DNA of 64,000 nt from G965205725 sp965205725 (lineage in GTDB: Bacteria; Pseudomonadota; Gammaproteobacteria; Pseudomonadales; Halieaceae). The notes beneath the pieces are model-generated. The model was not told where the DNA came from. It ran no database searches and saw only the letters and a program-made list of their open reading frames with translations. This document shows positions 1-8,902 of this stretch, one piece after another (the first letter of the stretch is position 1; each line of letters opens with the position of its first letter). The translations under genes and the position numbers were made by a program. Where the stretch lies: the NCBI GenBank assembly GCA_965205725.1, contig OZ242189.1, positions 2,294,001 through 2,358,000 on the forward strand, read 5' to 3'.

Positions 1-210
1 CTCTGGAGTCATCGCAAAAATCTGCCTCTCCCCGCCACACATACCGAACAATTTCCGCTCGAAGCCTGGCAACAGGCTGCCATCCCCGATCACAAAATCT
101 ACCGCTTCATGGTTAAAGTTAGAGTCAATTTCACTGCCATCTTCAAGGCTCAGAGAAAAATTGGCGTAAACTCTGGTGCCCTCGCTAACTGGAACTGACC
201 TGTCACCCAT
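1..210 (-). CDS. fkpB: FKBP-type peptidyl-prolyl isomerase FkpB/SlpA (3' part outside window)
   Basis: The reverse strand from the ATG at 210 reads MGDRSVPVSEGTRVYANFSL and continues with the FKBP signature DGSEIDSN...FVIGDGSLLPGFE, typical of the small SlpA/FkpB prolyl isomerases. About 70 residues are visible before the frame leaves the window at position 1, so the gene is cut at its 3' end. Its ATG lies inside the last codons of lspA (8-base overlap), as expected of a translationally coupled ileS-lspA-fkpB operon, an order conserved in gammaproteobacteria. It should assist protein folding in the cytoplasm. The identity is clear from the motif and the neighbours; only the truncation limits certainty. 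Confidence 0.85.
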   Translation of the reverse strand, partial: MGDRSVPVSEGTRVYANFSLSLEDGSEIDSNFNHEAVDFVIGDGSLLPGFERKLFGMCGGERQIFAMTPE

Positions 211-688
211 GATCTGCACCCGCACGTCTCGGTTGCAGGATAGCATCTACGATCATCACCGCCGCCCCTGCTGAAATAGCAGAGTCAGCCACATTAAACG
301 TCGGGAAATAATGACCGCGGTAATGCAGAGAAATGAAATCAATGACATAGCCCAGCTCCAGACGATCCCACAAATTGCCGACAGCACCACCCAGGATCAA
401 TGCCAGCCCAAGACTAAGCAACCACTCCTGCCGCGACAAACCAGACATCCACACCACAAGAATGATACTGACTGTCACCGCGATACCGCTGAACAGCCAA
501 CGCTGCATGCCGCCGGCGTCACTCAGGAAACTAAAGGCCGCGCCTGCATTGTGTTGCAAGGTGAAATTCAATATCGGCAACAGCGCCTGTGGCCGGCCAT
601 AGTCAAGCTGCCCCTGCGCCAGTCCCTTGGTCCATTGATCCAGCGCCACCACCGCAGCGGCCAGACCTAACCAAAGGAAAAAGCGCAT
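203..688 (-). CDS. lspA: Lipoprotein signal peptidase
   Basis: Signal peptidase II, an inner-membrane aspartyl protease that removes signal peptides from diacylated prolipoproteins. The protein has four hydrophobic segments and both family aspartate motifs, NVADSAI and GNLWDRL, which carry the catalytic Asp pair. The start at 688 (MRFFLWLGL) gives 161 residues, the usual family length, and has GGGGAG ten bases upstream. The frame is open back to 760, but that start would overlap ileS and add an unlikely N-terminal extension. It sits between ileS and fkpB in the conserved operon. Two lipoproteins at 47-48 kb are probable substrates. Confidence 0.92.
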   Translation of the reverse strand: MRFFLWLGLAAAVVALDQWTKGLAQGQLDYGRPQALLPILNFTLQHNAGAAFSFLSDAGGMQRWLFSGIAVTVSIILVVWMSGLSRQEWLLSLGLALILGGAVGNLWDRLELGYVIDFISLHYRGHYFPTFNVADSAISAGAAVMIVDAILQPRRAGADHG

Positions 689-728
689 GGAAAAAGCGCT
701 CCCCGCAGGAATCATCAGGCGCATTAGG

Positions 729-3533
729 CTAGGCAAACCGGCGCTGCTCTCCCGCGCCATCCACGTTTTCTACGCAGCGTCCACACAGCGTAGCGTGCTC
801 GACACAGGAACCAACATCTGCACGGCGATGCCAACAGCGCTCACACTTTGCCAACTCGCTGGCGCCGACCGACAACTTTAAATCCTTGAGCCCGGATGCA
901 ATGGCGTTCTCGGGAGCATCGGCCAGCCTGAGCAGGCGAACTTCAGAGGTAATCAACACAAATCGCAATTCTTCGTCCAGCGCAGACAACAAATCATAGA
1001 GAGATTCCGAGCAGTACAGGCTGACGTCTGCGTCCAGGCTACCCCGCAAACTGCCATCGGACCGCTGGCGCTCCAGCTCTCGGTTGACTGCAACACGTAC
1101 CGCTATCAATTGCTGCCAGAACGAGCGATCCATCACCAGGTTTGAGGGCATTTCCGCAAGACCCTGATACCACTCGGCGACAAAAACGGAATCTTCGCGC
1201 TCACCGGGCAAGTTCTCCCAAATCTCTTCTGCGGTAAAGCTGAGTATGGGAGCGACCCAACGCACCAGGGCTTCGACAATATGATACAGCGCAGATTGCG
1301 CCGAACGCCGCGCCAGGCTCTCGGTTTGAGTGGTGTACTGGCGATCCTTGATAATATCCAGATAAAAGCCACCCAGCTCATTGACGCAGAAATTATGCAA
1401 CTTTTGATACACCAGATGAAACTGGTATTGTCCGTAAGCCTTGAGAATCTCCCTTTGCAACTGCACCGCGCTATCGACGGCCCAGATGTCCAGTGCCAGC
1501 ATATTCTCTGACGACACAAGGTCAGTTTGAGGATCAAATCCGTTCAGATTGGAGAGTAAAAAACGCGCGGTGTTACGAATCCGACGATATGAGTCCGCTG
1601 TGCGCTTAAAAATTTCATCCGACACAGCCAGCTCACCGCGATAGTCAGTAGCGGCCAGCCACAGGCGAATGATATCTGCGCCCTGCTCGTTCATGGCTTT
1701 TTGCGCGGGCAGCACATTGCCAATAGATTTAGACATCTTGCGGCCTTCACCATCAACACTGAAACCATGCGTCAACACTGATTTATAGGGCGCGGAATCC
1801 CTGGTGGAAATGGAGGTCAGCAATGAGGATTGAAACCAGCCCCTGTGTTGATCAGACCCCTCCAAATATAGATCCGCCGGGAATTCCAGTTCCGCTCTTT
1901 GATCCAATACGCAAGCGTGGGTCACGCCTGAGTCAAACCAAACATCCAGCGTATCCGTCACTTTCTCGTAGCTATCGGCCTCGTCACCCAGTAGTTCAGC
2001 GGTCTCCAGGTCGAACCAGGCATCAATACCTGACTGTTCGACTCTCTTGGCAACAGCTTCGATCAAAGCTGGCGTATCGGGATGTAACTCCGCAGTTTGC
2101 TTGTCAATAAACAAGGCAATCGGCACCCCCCAGGCGCGCTGCCTCGATATACACCAATCCGGCCTATCGCGCACCATCGACTCAATTCTGGCCTGGCCCC
2201 AATCCGGCATCCACTCAATGCGCTTGATCTCTTCCAGAGCTCGCGACTGAAGTCCGGGTTGCTGCACGCAGACGAACCATTGCGGCGTAGCACGGAAAAT
2301 AATCGGAGTCTTGTGGCGCCAACAATGAGGGTAGGAATGCTGAAAAGGTTCATGGTGGAGCAAGACTTGCCGCTCCCTTAACAATTCAACAATGGCGTCA
2401 TTGGCCTTGAATACATGCTGGTCAGCAAACAACTCTGTATCGCCCAAATAGACACCGTTGTTACCGACGGGATTGTACACTTCAAGCCCGTACTTTAAAC
2501 CAACCACAAAGTCGTCCTGACCGTGTCCAGGCGCGGTGTGTACAGCACCGGTGCCTGCCTCAGTCGTGACGTGGTCACCGAGAATAACGGGTAGCTTCCG
2601 GTCATAGAAAGGGTGCTGAAGCAACTGCCCCTCTAAAACACTCCCCTGGCACTCGCCCAATATTTTATAACCCGTCCATCCGATACGGGCGCACACGCTG
2701 TTCACCAGTTCTTTGGCGAGCACCAGGCCATAGCCACCCGAGCTCGCCAACACATAGTCCAGCTCCGGGTGCAGACAGACCGCCATACTCGCTGGCAATG
2801 TCCATGGCGTCGTTGTCCAGATTGGAATAGACACCCGGTCGACGTCGCTGGCCCCGAAGGCATCCCGCACTGCCGCAACATCCATCGCGTGATAGGCAAC
2901 ATCTATCGCCGGCGAAAACTTGTCGGCATACTCAACTTCTGCCTCCGCCAGCGCCGAGCCACAATCCAGACACCAGTGCACAGGTTTAAAGCCTTTCTGC
3001 AAATGACCTTGTTCCGCAATCTGCCCCAGTGTGCGAATGATGTTGGCCTCGAAGGCAAAGTCCATGGTCAGATAGGGATTATCCCAATCTCCCAGAATAC
3101 CCATCCGTTTAAATACTTCACGTTGGGCGTCAACCTGCCCCGTAACATACTGACGACACTGTGCTCTAAACTCGGCGGCGGTCACCTTATGCCCCGGCTT
3201 GCCAACTTTTTTCTCTACGTTCAACTCAATGGGTAAACCGTGGCAATCCCAACCTGGAATATAAGGTGCATCAAACCCGGACATAGTTTTGGATTTAACA
3301 ATAATGTCTTTGAGAATTTTGTTTACCGCGTGGCCGATATGCAATTCCCCATTGGCATAAGGAGGTCCGTCGTGAAGAATAAACTTCGGCTTGCCAGCTC
3401 GGGCTGCTCGAATCTTTGCGTACAAATCTTGCTCTTGCCAGGATTTCAGCCGCGCCGGTTCACGCTGGGCAAGACTGGCCTTCATAGGAAACCCGGTTTG
3501 CGGAAGATTTAATGTGTGTTTGTAATCACTCAT
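729..3533 (-). CDS. ileS: Isoleucyl-tRNA synthetase
   Basis: A class I aminoacyl-tRNA synthetase of 934 residues that charges tRNA-Ile. The HIGH motif is at residues 65-68 (GELHIGHAVNK) and KMSKS is near residue 600 (GRKMSKSIGN). Between them lies the editing (CP1) domain, with the GTGAVHTAPGHGQDD motif. The C-terminus carries a four-cysteine zinc finger (CERCW...CGRC), as in the bacterial long form. The length is normal. The start overlaps the ribF stop by 4 bases and lspA follows closely, so ribF, ileS, lspA and fkpB form one operon. Confidence 0.98.
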   Translation of the reverse strand: MSDYKHTLNLPQTGFPMKASLAQREPARLKSWQEQDLYAKIRAARAGKPKFILHDGPPYANGELHIGHAVNKILKDIIVKSKTMSGFDAPYIPGWDCHGLPIELNVEKKVGKPGHKVTAAEFRAQCRQYVTGQVDAQREVFKRMGILGDWDNPYLTMDFAFEANIIRTLGQIAEQGHLQKGFKPVHWCLDCGSALAEAEVEYADKFSPAIDVAYHAMDVAAVRDAFGASDVDRVSIPIWTTTPWTLPASMAVCLHPELDYVLASSGGYGLVLAKELVNSVCARIGWTGYKILGECQGSVLEGQLLQHPFYDRKLPVILGDHVTTEAGTGAVHTAPGHGQDDFVVGLKYGLEVYNPVGNNGVYLGDTELFADQHVFKANDAIVELLRERQVLLHHEPFQHSYPHCWRHKTPIIFRATPQWFVCVQQPGLQSRALEEIKRIEWMPDWGQARIESMVRDRPDWCISRQRAWGVPIALFIDKQTAELHPDTPALIEAVAKRVEQSGIDAWFDLETAELLGDEADSYEKVTDTLDVWFDSGVTHACVLDQRAELEFPADLYLEGSDQHRGWFQSSLLTSISTRDSAPYKSVLTHGFSVDGEGRKMSKSIGNVLPAQKAMNEQGADIIRLWLAATDYRGELAVSDEIFKRTADSYRRIRNTARFLLSNLNGFDPQTDLVSSENMLALDIWAVDSAVQLQREILKAYGQYQFHLVYQKLHNFCVNELGGFYLDIIKDRQYTTQTESLARRSAQSALYHIVEALVRWVAPILSFTAEEIWENLPGEREDSVFVAEWYQGLAEMPSNLVMDRSFWQQLIAVRVAVNRELERQRSDGSLRGSLDADVSLYCSESLYDLLSALDEELRFVLITSEVRLLRLADAPENAIASGLKDLKLSVGASELAKCERCWHRRADVGSCVEHATLCGRCVENVDGAGEQRRFA

Positions 3534-4459
3534 AAATTGAAATAGTCGCGCCCCTGCGCGATATCCCTCTGTATCTGACCTGCCAACAACTCAATCGAGT
3601 CAAATTTTTGCTCTTCTCTTATTTTTTTAAGGAAAGTTACCGCTATGGTTTTACTGTAGATATCATCCTCAAAATTCAGAATATGCACTTCTAAATTCGC
3701 TCTAATGCTAGCGTCTACTGTTGGCCGGGTACCCACATTGGCCACGCCAGCCAGTTTGCTGTCTGCCAAACCCGCCACTTCCACCACATAGACCCCGGAG
3801 AGTGGCGCCCGTAAGCGATGCAACTCCAGATTGGCTGTGGGAGCACCCAAATCACGCCCTAATTGTTTGCCGTAAACTACTTTGCCAGTGATACTGTAGG
3901 GCCTCCCCAGCAGTTTTTCTGCCAAGGCAAATTCTGCGTTTGCCAGGGCTTGCCGAATGCGCGTACTGCTCACCCGCGTTCCCGAAACTCCCAGAGTCGC
4001 GGTGTGCATCGTCTCATAGCCGTACTGTGCTCCGGCTGCTTTCATCATCCAAAAGTCACCTTCGCGGTCGTGACCGAAGTGCAGATCGTCGCCGACAACG
4101 ATATACCGTACTCCCAAACCCTCGACAAAAATATGCGTCAGAAAATCCTGTGCACTCATAGTTTGCAGAGCCTCATCGAAACGGATTCGCAGCACGCGGT
4201 CCACCCCCAGCGCTTGCAGGGCTTTAAACTTCTCCCGAAAGCTCATTAGACGAGCCGGCGCCTGGGTGGGGGCGAAGTACTCCCTCGGCAAAGGCTCAAA
4301 CAAAATCACCACAGAGGGCAGTTCCAGCTCGCGTGCTTTGTCCAACAAGTGCCCCAGCACAGCGCGATGACCGTGGTGCACACCGTCAAACGCACCAATC
4401 GTAGCAACACACCCCCGATGACGGGGGCGCAGGTTATGTAGGCCGCGAATGAGTTCCAT
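3530..4459 (-). CDS. ribF: Bifunctional riboflavin kinase / FAD synthetase
   Basis: Makes FMN from riboflavin and then FAD from FMN in the cytoplasm. The N-terminal FAD synthetase half has the nucleotidyltransferase signature TIGAFDGVHHGH, and the C-terminal kinase half has the PTAN motif (DLGAPTANLE). The start at 4459 (MELIRGLHNLRP) matches the typical family N-terminus. An in-frame start at 4480 would add seven residues and is less likely. A TATAAT hexamer on the minus strand about 25-30 bases upstream of the ATG could be a -10 box, though no good -35 was found. The product length of about 309 residues is normal. Confidence 0.95.
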   Translation of the reverse strand: MELIRGLHNLRPRHRGCVATIGAFDGVHHGHRAVLGHLLDKARELELPSVVILFEPLPREYFAPTQAPARLMSFREKFKALQALGVDRVLRIRFDEALQTMSAQDFLTHIFVEGLGVRYIVVGDDLHFGHDREGDFWMMKAAGAQYGYETMHTATLGVSGTRVSSTRIRQALANAEFALAEKLLGRPYSITGKVVYGKQLGRDLGAPTANLELHRLRAPLSGVYVVEVAGLADSKLAGVANVGTRPTVDASIRANLEVHILNFEDDIYSKTIAVTFLKKIREEQKFDSIELLAGQIQRDIAQGRDYFNL

Positions 4460-4500
4460 GCTTGCCGAATGCACTGCCAAAATGCGGCATTATAGCGAAA

Positions 4501-6123
4501 TCAAGACTGTTTTGGCGCGTAAAAATCCGTGATTCTGGCGCCGAGCAAAACCTGGCTAAATACATAGGCAGCCAGCCCGGCAGACACCAGAAAAGCCAAT
4601 TGCAGAGCCCGTAGCTGCCAGCCCCAGTCGAGCCACTGTGCCGTCGATGGAGTCAGCCACAGCAAGGCCACAACCATCGCTCCACTGGACAAAAACAACC
4701 TCAACATCAGCACAGCCCACTCCGACTGAAACTGGAAGACTTGCTGGCGATGCAAACTATGAAAAAGCAGACCTGCGTTAATAAACGCTGCCAAGCTGGT
4801 TGCCAGAGCCAAGCCGACATGGCCAATCTGCCAGTAGACATGCAGCGGAACGACCAACACAATATTGAGAATCATATTAGACAGCATGGCAATAACGCCG
4901 ATTTTGACCGGCGTCTTCATATCCTGTCGCGCATAAAAGCCAGGGGCGAGTATTTTTACCAACATAAAGGCCAGCAAACCAACGCAGTATGCGCGTAGGC
5001 TCAACGAGGACATATACACATCGCCGGGCTGCAAAGCACCGTACTGAAACAGACTTATCAGGATAGGTTCGGCTAGCACCAAAAGCGCTAAACTGGCGGG
5101 CAGGCCGATCAACAACACGCAGCGCAATGCCCAATCCAGCGTGCGCGAAAAGTCCTCTGTTGAATGATTGGCCTGTTGACGGGACAGGCTGGGTAGTATG
5201 ACCGTAGCAATCGCGATACCAAACACACCCAGCGGCAATTCAGTCAACCGATCAGAATAATAAAGCCAGGAGACACTGCCGGTTGGCAGGAAGCTCGCCA
5301 GCACCGTGTCCAGCAGCAGGTTAATCTGACTGACGGATACACCAAACAGTGCGGGCAGCATCAGTGTCATAATCTTCCGAACACCCTCATCTTTTGTATC
5401 CCATTGCGGTCGTGGCACTACTTTCAGTTGGTACATAAACGGCAACTGGAACAACAGTTGCACGACTCCCGCCAATAACACCCCCCAGGCCAAAGCGAAT
5501 ACCGGCTCTTCAAAGAGAGGCGCGCCAGCCGTTGCGGCGGCTATTAACGACACATTCAGCCACACCGGGGTAAAAGCGGGGACTGCGAACCGGCCATAAC
5601 TATTCAAGACTGCGGCGCAAAAGCCGGTCATTGAAATCAAAAACAAATAGGGGAAGGTGATACGGATCATGTCTGCTGTGAGCTGATATTTAAGCGGGTG
5701 CTCAATAAATCCCGGCGCGAACAGGGCCGTAACCAGCGGCGCGGCCAGCACCATAAAGGCAGTCACAAATATTAAAATGCCGCCGAGCACACCGGAAACC
5801 CGATTTAACAGCCCTTGAATTGCAGCAGCCGGGCCGCGCTCCCGATACTCCGCCAATACCGGGACAAATGCCTGGGAAAATGCGCCTTCGGCAAACAGCC
5901 TGCGCAAAAACTGCGGCACTTTAAAGGCGACAAAAAATGCGTCGGCATTTGCCGTGGCACCCACAAATCCGGCAATGACGATATCCCGAATAAGCCCTAA
6001 CACCCGCGACAGCATGGTCATAACGCCGACAATCGCACTGGAGCGCAATAGCCCAGAGTCCTGTTGTTCGCTGATCTCGCCAGCGTGATCAGGATTCACA
6101 TCAACTCCAGCGCTGTAGCGCAA
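4501..6123 (-). CDS. murJ: Lipid II flippase MurJ (MviN)
   Basis: A polytopic inner-membrane protein of 540 residues in the MOP exporter superfamily. It moves lipid-linked peptidoglycan precursor across the membrane. The family N-terminal signature LLRSSAIVGVMTMLSRVLGL begins near residue 25, followed by RDIVIAGFVGATANADAFFVA, and about 14 hydrophobic segments follow. The extra N-terminal stretch of about 24 hydrophilic residues is somewhat long, so a later start is possible. It lies directly upstream of ribF, an order common in gammaproteobacteria. Confidence 0.95.
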   Translation of the reverse strand: MRYSAGVDVNPDHAGEISEQQDSGLLRSSAIVGVMTMLSRVLGLIRDIVIAGFVGATANADAFFVAFKVPQFLRRLFAEGAFSQAFVPVLAEYRERGPAAAIQGLLNRVSGVLGGILIFVTAFMVLAAPLVTALFAPGFIEHPLKYQLTADMIRITFPYLFLISMTGFCAAVLNSYGRFAVPAFTPVWLNVSLIAAATAGAPLFEEPVFALAWGVLLAGVVQLLFQLPFMYQLKVVPRPQWDTKDEGVRKIMTLMLPALFGVSVSQINLLLDTVLASFLPTGSVSWLYYSDRLTELPLGVFGIAIATVILPSLSRQQANHSTEDFSRTLDWALRCVLLIGLPASLALLVLAEPILISLFQYGALQPGDVYMSSLSLRAYCVGLLAFMLVKILAPGFYARQDMKTPVKIGVIAMLSNMILNIVLVVPLHVYWQIGHVGLALATSLAAFINAGLLFHSLHRQQVFQFQSEWAVLMLRLFLSSGAMVVALLWLTPSTAQWLDWGWQLRALQLAFLVSAGLAAYVFSQVLLGARITDFYAPKQS

Positions 6124-6280
6124 CGCCGTTTATAGGCAACCACTGTGGGCTCAAGCGGCTCGACACACAGGCAAGCCTCCTCTGGTGTCTCCCGCCTGGC
6201 AAGACTCCCATCGCTCTCACCCGGCTCGACGCACAGAGAAGATGACGCAGACATCTTCTGTAGCGTACTTGAGTTTCATG
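6124..6280. other. Intergenic region with short direct repeat
   Basis: A 157-base gap between murJ and pyrB. It holds two copies of a GGCTCGACRCACAG sequence about 70 bases apart, and two GCCTCC/CCGCCT-rich stretches. No gene, clear terminator or promoter is visible. Confidence 0.4.
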
Positions 6281-7294
6281 CTAAAACCGGCTGCCGGTAT
6301 ACCAGGATACCTCACGCGACTCGACAGCAACCTTGTCAACCACATCCAGGACCATAGCAAACAGGGCCATGCGGACTAGTACTCCATTATCCGTTTGGCG
6401 GAAGATAGCAAGGTTGGGATTGTCATTGAGGTCATTGTCCAACTCATTCGCCTCAGAGCGCGAGTCACGCGGCAGCGGGTGCATAATGACCGTATTCGGG
6501 TCGCAATGCTGGGTATAAATATTTTGATTGAGCCGAAAACGACCACGGTAGCGATCAGCTTCTTCCTGCGAGCCAAATCGCTCCTCCTGAATACGTGTGG
6601 AATAGGCGATATCAACGCTGGAAATGTGCTCTTCCAGGTCTTCAGTTTCATTGACGCTGTGCCCCGCCGCTCTCATCATATCTACAATTTGTACTGGCAT
6701 AGCTAACTCTGGCGGCGAGATCAGATGCACCTGAATGCGCTCATACAAGCTCAGCAACTTGCACAGGGAGTGCACGGTGCGACCGTGGCGCAGATCACCT
6801 ATCAGTGCTATGCGAATGCTATTGATATCGCCACCGCGGGCGTGAACTTCACTCTTGATTGTATAGAGATCCAGCAGTGCCTGACTCGGGTGTTCATTGG
6901 CACCATCGCCGCCATTGAGTACCGGCACGCGGCTGGCATGAGCAAATTCTGCAACCGAGCCAGCTTCAGGATGTCGCATCGCAATGACATCGCTATAGCC
7001 GGACATAACCCGGGCGGTGTCGTATAAGGATTCACCTTTGGCGATTGCAGAGTGTTCAAAGCCGGTGGTTTCGCGCACATGTCCACCCAACAAATTAAAT
7101 GCGCAACCAAAACTCACGCGAGTTCGCGTGCTGGGCTCAAAGAACATCGAGCCAAGAATCGCTCCGTCCAGGACATGGGTTATTTTTCGCCTGCGAGCGT
7201 ATGGCTCCATCCTGGCCGCAACTTCGAATATCTTTTCTATATCGCAACGCTCAAACTGATTTACAGAAAGAATATGGCTGCCAGCAAATTGCAC
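6281..7294 (-). CDS. pyrB: Aspartate carbamoyltransferase catalytic chain
   Basis: Catalyses carbamoyl phosphate + aspartate to carbamoyl aspartate, the committed step of pyrimidine synthesis. The carbamoyl phosphate loop FEPSTRTRVSF, the HPSQALLDLYT motif and HPLPRD are present. At 337 residues it is slightly longer than E. coli PyrB. The start codon is GTG (7294), with GGAG seven bases upstream. No regulatory pyrI follows. A TATAAT hexamer on the minus strand at 7323-7328 is a possible -10 box, but the -35 is weak. It is biosynthetic and separate from the pyrimidine-breakdown genes at 16-25 kb. Confidence 0.95.
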   Translation of the reverse strand: MQFAGSHILSVNQFERCDIEKIFEVAARMEPYARRRKITHVLDGAILGSMFFEPSTRTRVSFGCAFNLLGGHVRETTGFEHSAIAKGESLYDTARVMSGYSDVIAMRHPEAGSVAEFAHASRVPVLNGGDGANEHPSQALLDLYTIKSEVHARGGDINSIRIALIGDLRHGRTVHSLCKLLSLYERIQVHLISPPELAMPVQIVDMMRAAGHSVNETEDLEEHISSVDIAYSTRIQEERFGSQEEADRYRGRFRLNQNIYTQHCDPNTVIMHPLPRDSRSEANELDNDLNDNPNLAIFRQTDNGVLVRMALFAMVLDVVDKVAVESREVSWYTGSRF

Positions 7295-7431
7295 AGAAAA
7301 TCTCCAGATAGGAACGCCTCGCTATTATAAACGGGAGCCGGGCGGTTAAAACGGTAAAAACACCAGATTGCATCTATAGCGCGATGTCATAGCTCTCGGA
7401 CATGCCCAACAGCAGCAGGTTTTTTTCCAGG

Positions 7432-7464
7432 CCCGTGACGAACGCCTAAATCCGGCAGGCTCCT
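7432..7464 (-). repeat. Dispersed 33-bp repeat, copy 1
   Basis: A 33-base sequence containing GTGACGAACGCCTAAATCC, found again at 31347-31379 with about three substitutions. Both copies lie just downstream of the stop codon of a minus-strand gene (sbcB here, the coiled-coil gene there). No inverted repeat strong enough for a terminator was seen. Confidence 0.6.
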
Positions 7465-7469
7465 GAGTT

Positions 7470-8894
7470 TCACGCGAGTAGCTGATCCCCATAGTCCAGT
7501 AAATTCTCCAGCAGCTCCGCCCGACCGGCGTGAGATTCCAGCATTTGTCGTATTCGCTCCTGATACACCTCCAGGGTAAGGCTGGCTCCCGCTGTCGGGT
7601 CCGTCAAATACTGGAATCTGAATTCCTCCCACTGAGCGCGTTCTTCTGGCGACAGACTCTCTGGATAATTTCTGGCTCGGTAACGAAAAAGCAATTCTGG
7701 CAAGCGTTTGTCTTCAAATACAAAATTCTCTTCGCCAAGTTGCGTCGCCCCCGCTACCCGAACACGCCCCATGGTGCGTTTGTCAGCTTCACTGAAAAAG
7801 CCACCGCTGTACAACATTCTATCGGGGTCGGTAATTTCCTGAAAATTTCTGTGCGCAAAGACCTGCTGCAACTTTTCCGATAAACCACTGACCCGGCGCA
7901 GCGCCTTTGCGTGCTCCAGATTCCTGGCAATATCAATATTCAGACGCTCAGCCGTTTCAGCATCCAGCAACCTGGGTGTCAGCACAACCGGGCAGCGATT
8001 GACGCGAATATTTTTGATTGCCGGTCGCCGCATACCATCGGGCAGCTCGTCTCGCGCACAAAATAGATAGCGGCCAATTTCTTCGACACTCATATCTGCA
8101 AGATGAGCGGGATCAACAGACAGGTCGACACAAATCACTTCGTTTTTATTGACCGGGTGCATGGCCACTGGCGCTACCAGGGCAATATTATTTCGCTGCG
8201 CACCGAATTTACCGGATACATGCAATACCGGCCTCATAGCACGAATATCGAGCGTCTCAAAAATAGCTTGTTTGTGACGCTGAGATAGCACATGTTCGAA
8301 CATGCGCGGCTGCTTATGGCGAATCAGCCTGGCAAACGCAATCGTTGCTTCTACATCAGACAGGGCATCATGGGCACTGCCGTGGTCAATCCCGTTCGCC
8401 GCGGTAAGATGCTCAAGTTTAAAGCTCGGCAAGCCGTCCTCACGCAGCGGCCATTCAATTCCCTCTGGCCGCAGTGCGTGGGTTAGTCGCACCATATCGA
8501 TGATGTCCCAGCGCGAATTGCCGTTTTTATACTCCCTTTCATAGGGGTCGTAGAAATTGCGATACAGGGTGTAGCGAGTGACCTCATCGTCAAAACGTAT
8601 CGTGTTGTAACCAACGCCACAGGTTCCCGGACGGGAGAGTTCCGCATGAATCTGCCGGATAAAGTCGGCCTCGCAAATTCCCTCGGCCAAAGCCCGCTGA
8701 GGTGTAATGCCAGTGACCAGACAGGCCTCAGGGTGTGGCAGCATATCCGCCGCCGGCTTGCAAAAAAGTACCAGCGGCTCACCGACCATATTGAGATCCA
8801 GGTCAGTTCGCAGCCCGGCAAATTGCATCGGGCGATCACGGCTCGGATCAACGCCGAATGTCTCATAATCATGCCAGTAAAAACTGCCAGTCAT
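7470..8894 (-). CDS. sbcB: Exodeoxyribonuclease I
   Basis: A single-strand 3'-5' exonuclease of the DEDDh class acting in recombination and mismatch repair. The N-terminal exonuclease motif I is WHDYETFGVDPSRDRPMQFA (first acidic pair in DYE), and motif III is HDALSDVEATIAFARLI. The length of 474 residues equals the usual size. The C-terminal half carries the SH3-like and helical regions of the family. It is 8 bases downstream of the fumarase stop, so the two may be co-transcribed, although they have no functional link. Confidence 0.95.
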   Translation of the reverse strand: MTGSFYWHDYETFGVDPSRDRPMQFAGLRTDLDLNMVGEPLVLFCKPAADMLPHPEACLVTGITPQRALAEGICEADFIRQIHAELSRPGTCGVGYNTIRFDDEVTRYTLYRNFYDPYEREYKNGNSRWDIIDMVRLTHALRPEGIEWPLREDGLPSFKLEHLTAANGIDHGSAHDALSDVEATIAFARLIRHKQPRMFEHVLSQRHKQAIFETLDIRAMRPVLHVSGKFGAQRNNIALVAPVAMHPVNKNEVICVDLSVDPAHLADMSVEEIGRYLFCARDELPDGMRRPAIKNIRVNRCPVVLTPRLLDAETAERLNIDIARNLEHAKALRRVSGLSEKLQQVFAHRNFQEITDPDRMLYSGGFFSEADKRTMGRVRVAGATQLGEENFVFEDKRLPELLFRYRARNYPESLSPEERAQWEEFRFQYLTDPTAGASLTLEVYQERIRQMLESHAGRAELLENLLDYGDQLLA

Positions 8895-8902
8895 GTCAGC
8901 GT

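Noticed and set aside
689..760. Longer lspA start at 760
   Set aside because: It overlaps ileS and adds 24 residues before the first membrane segment; the ATG at 688 has a better ribosome binding site.
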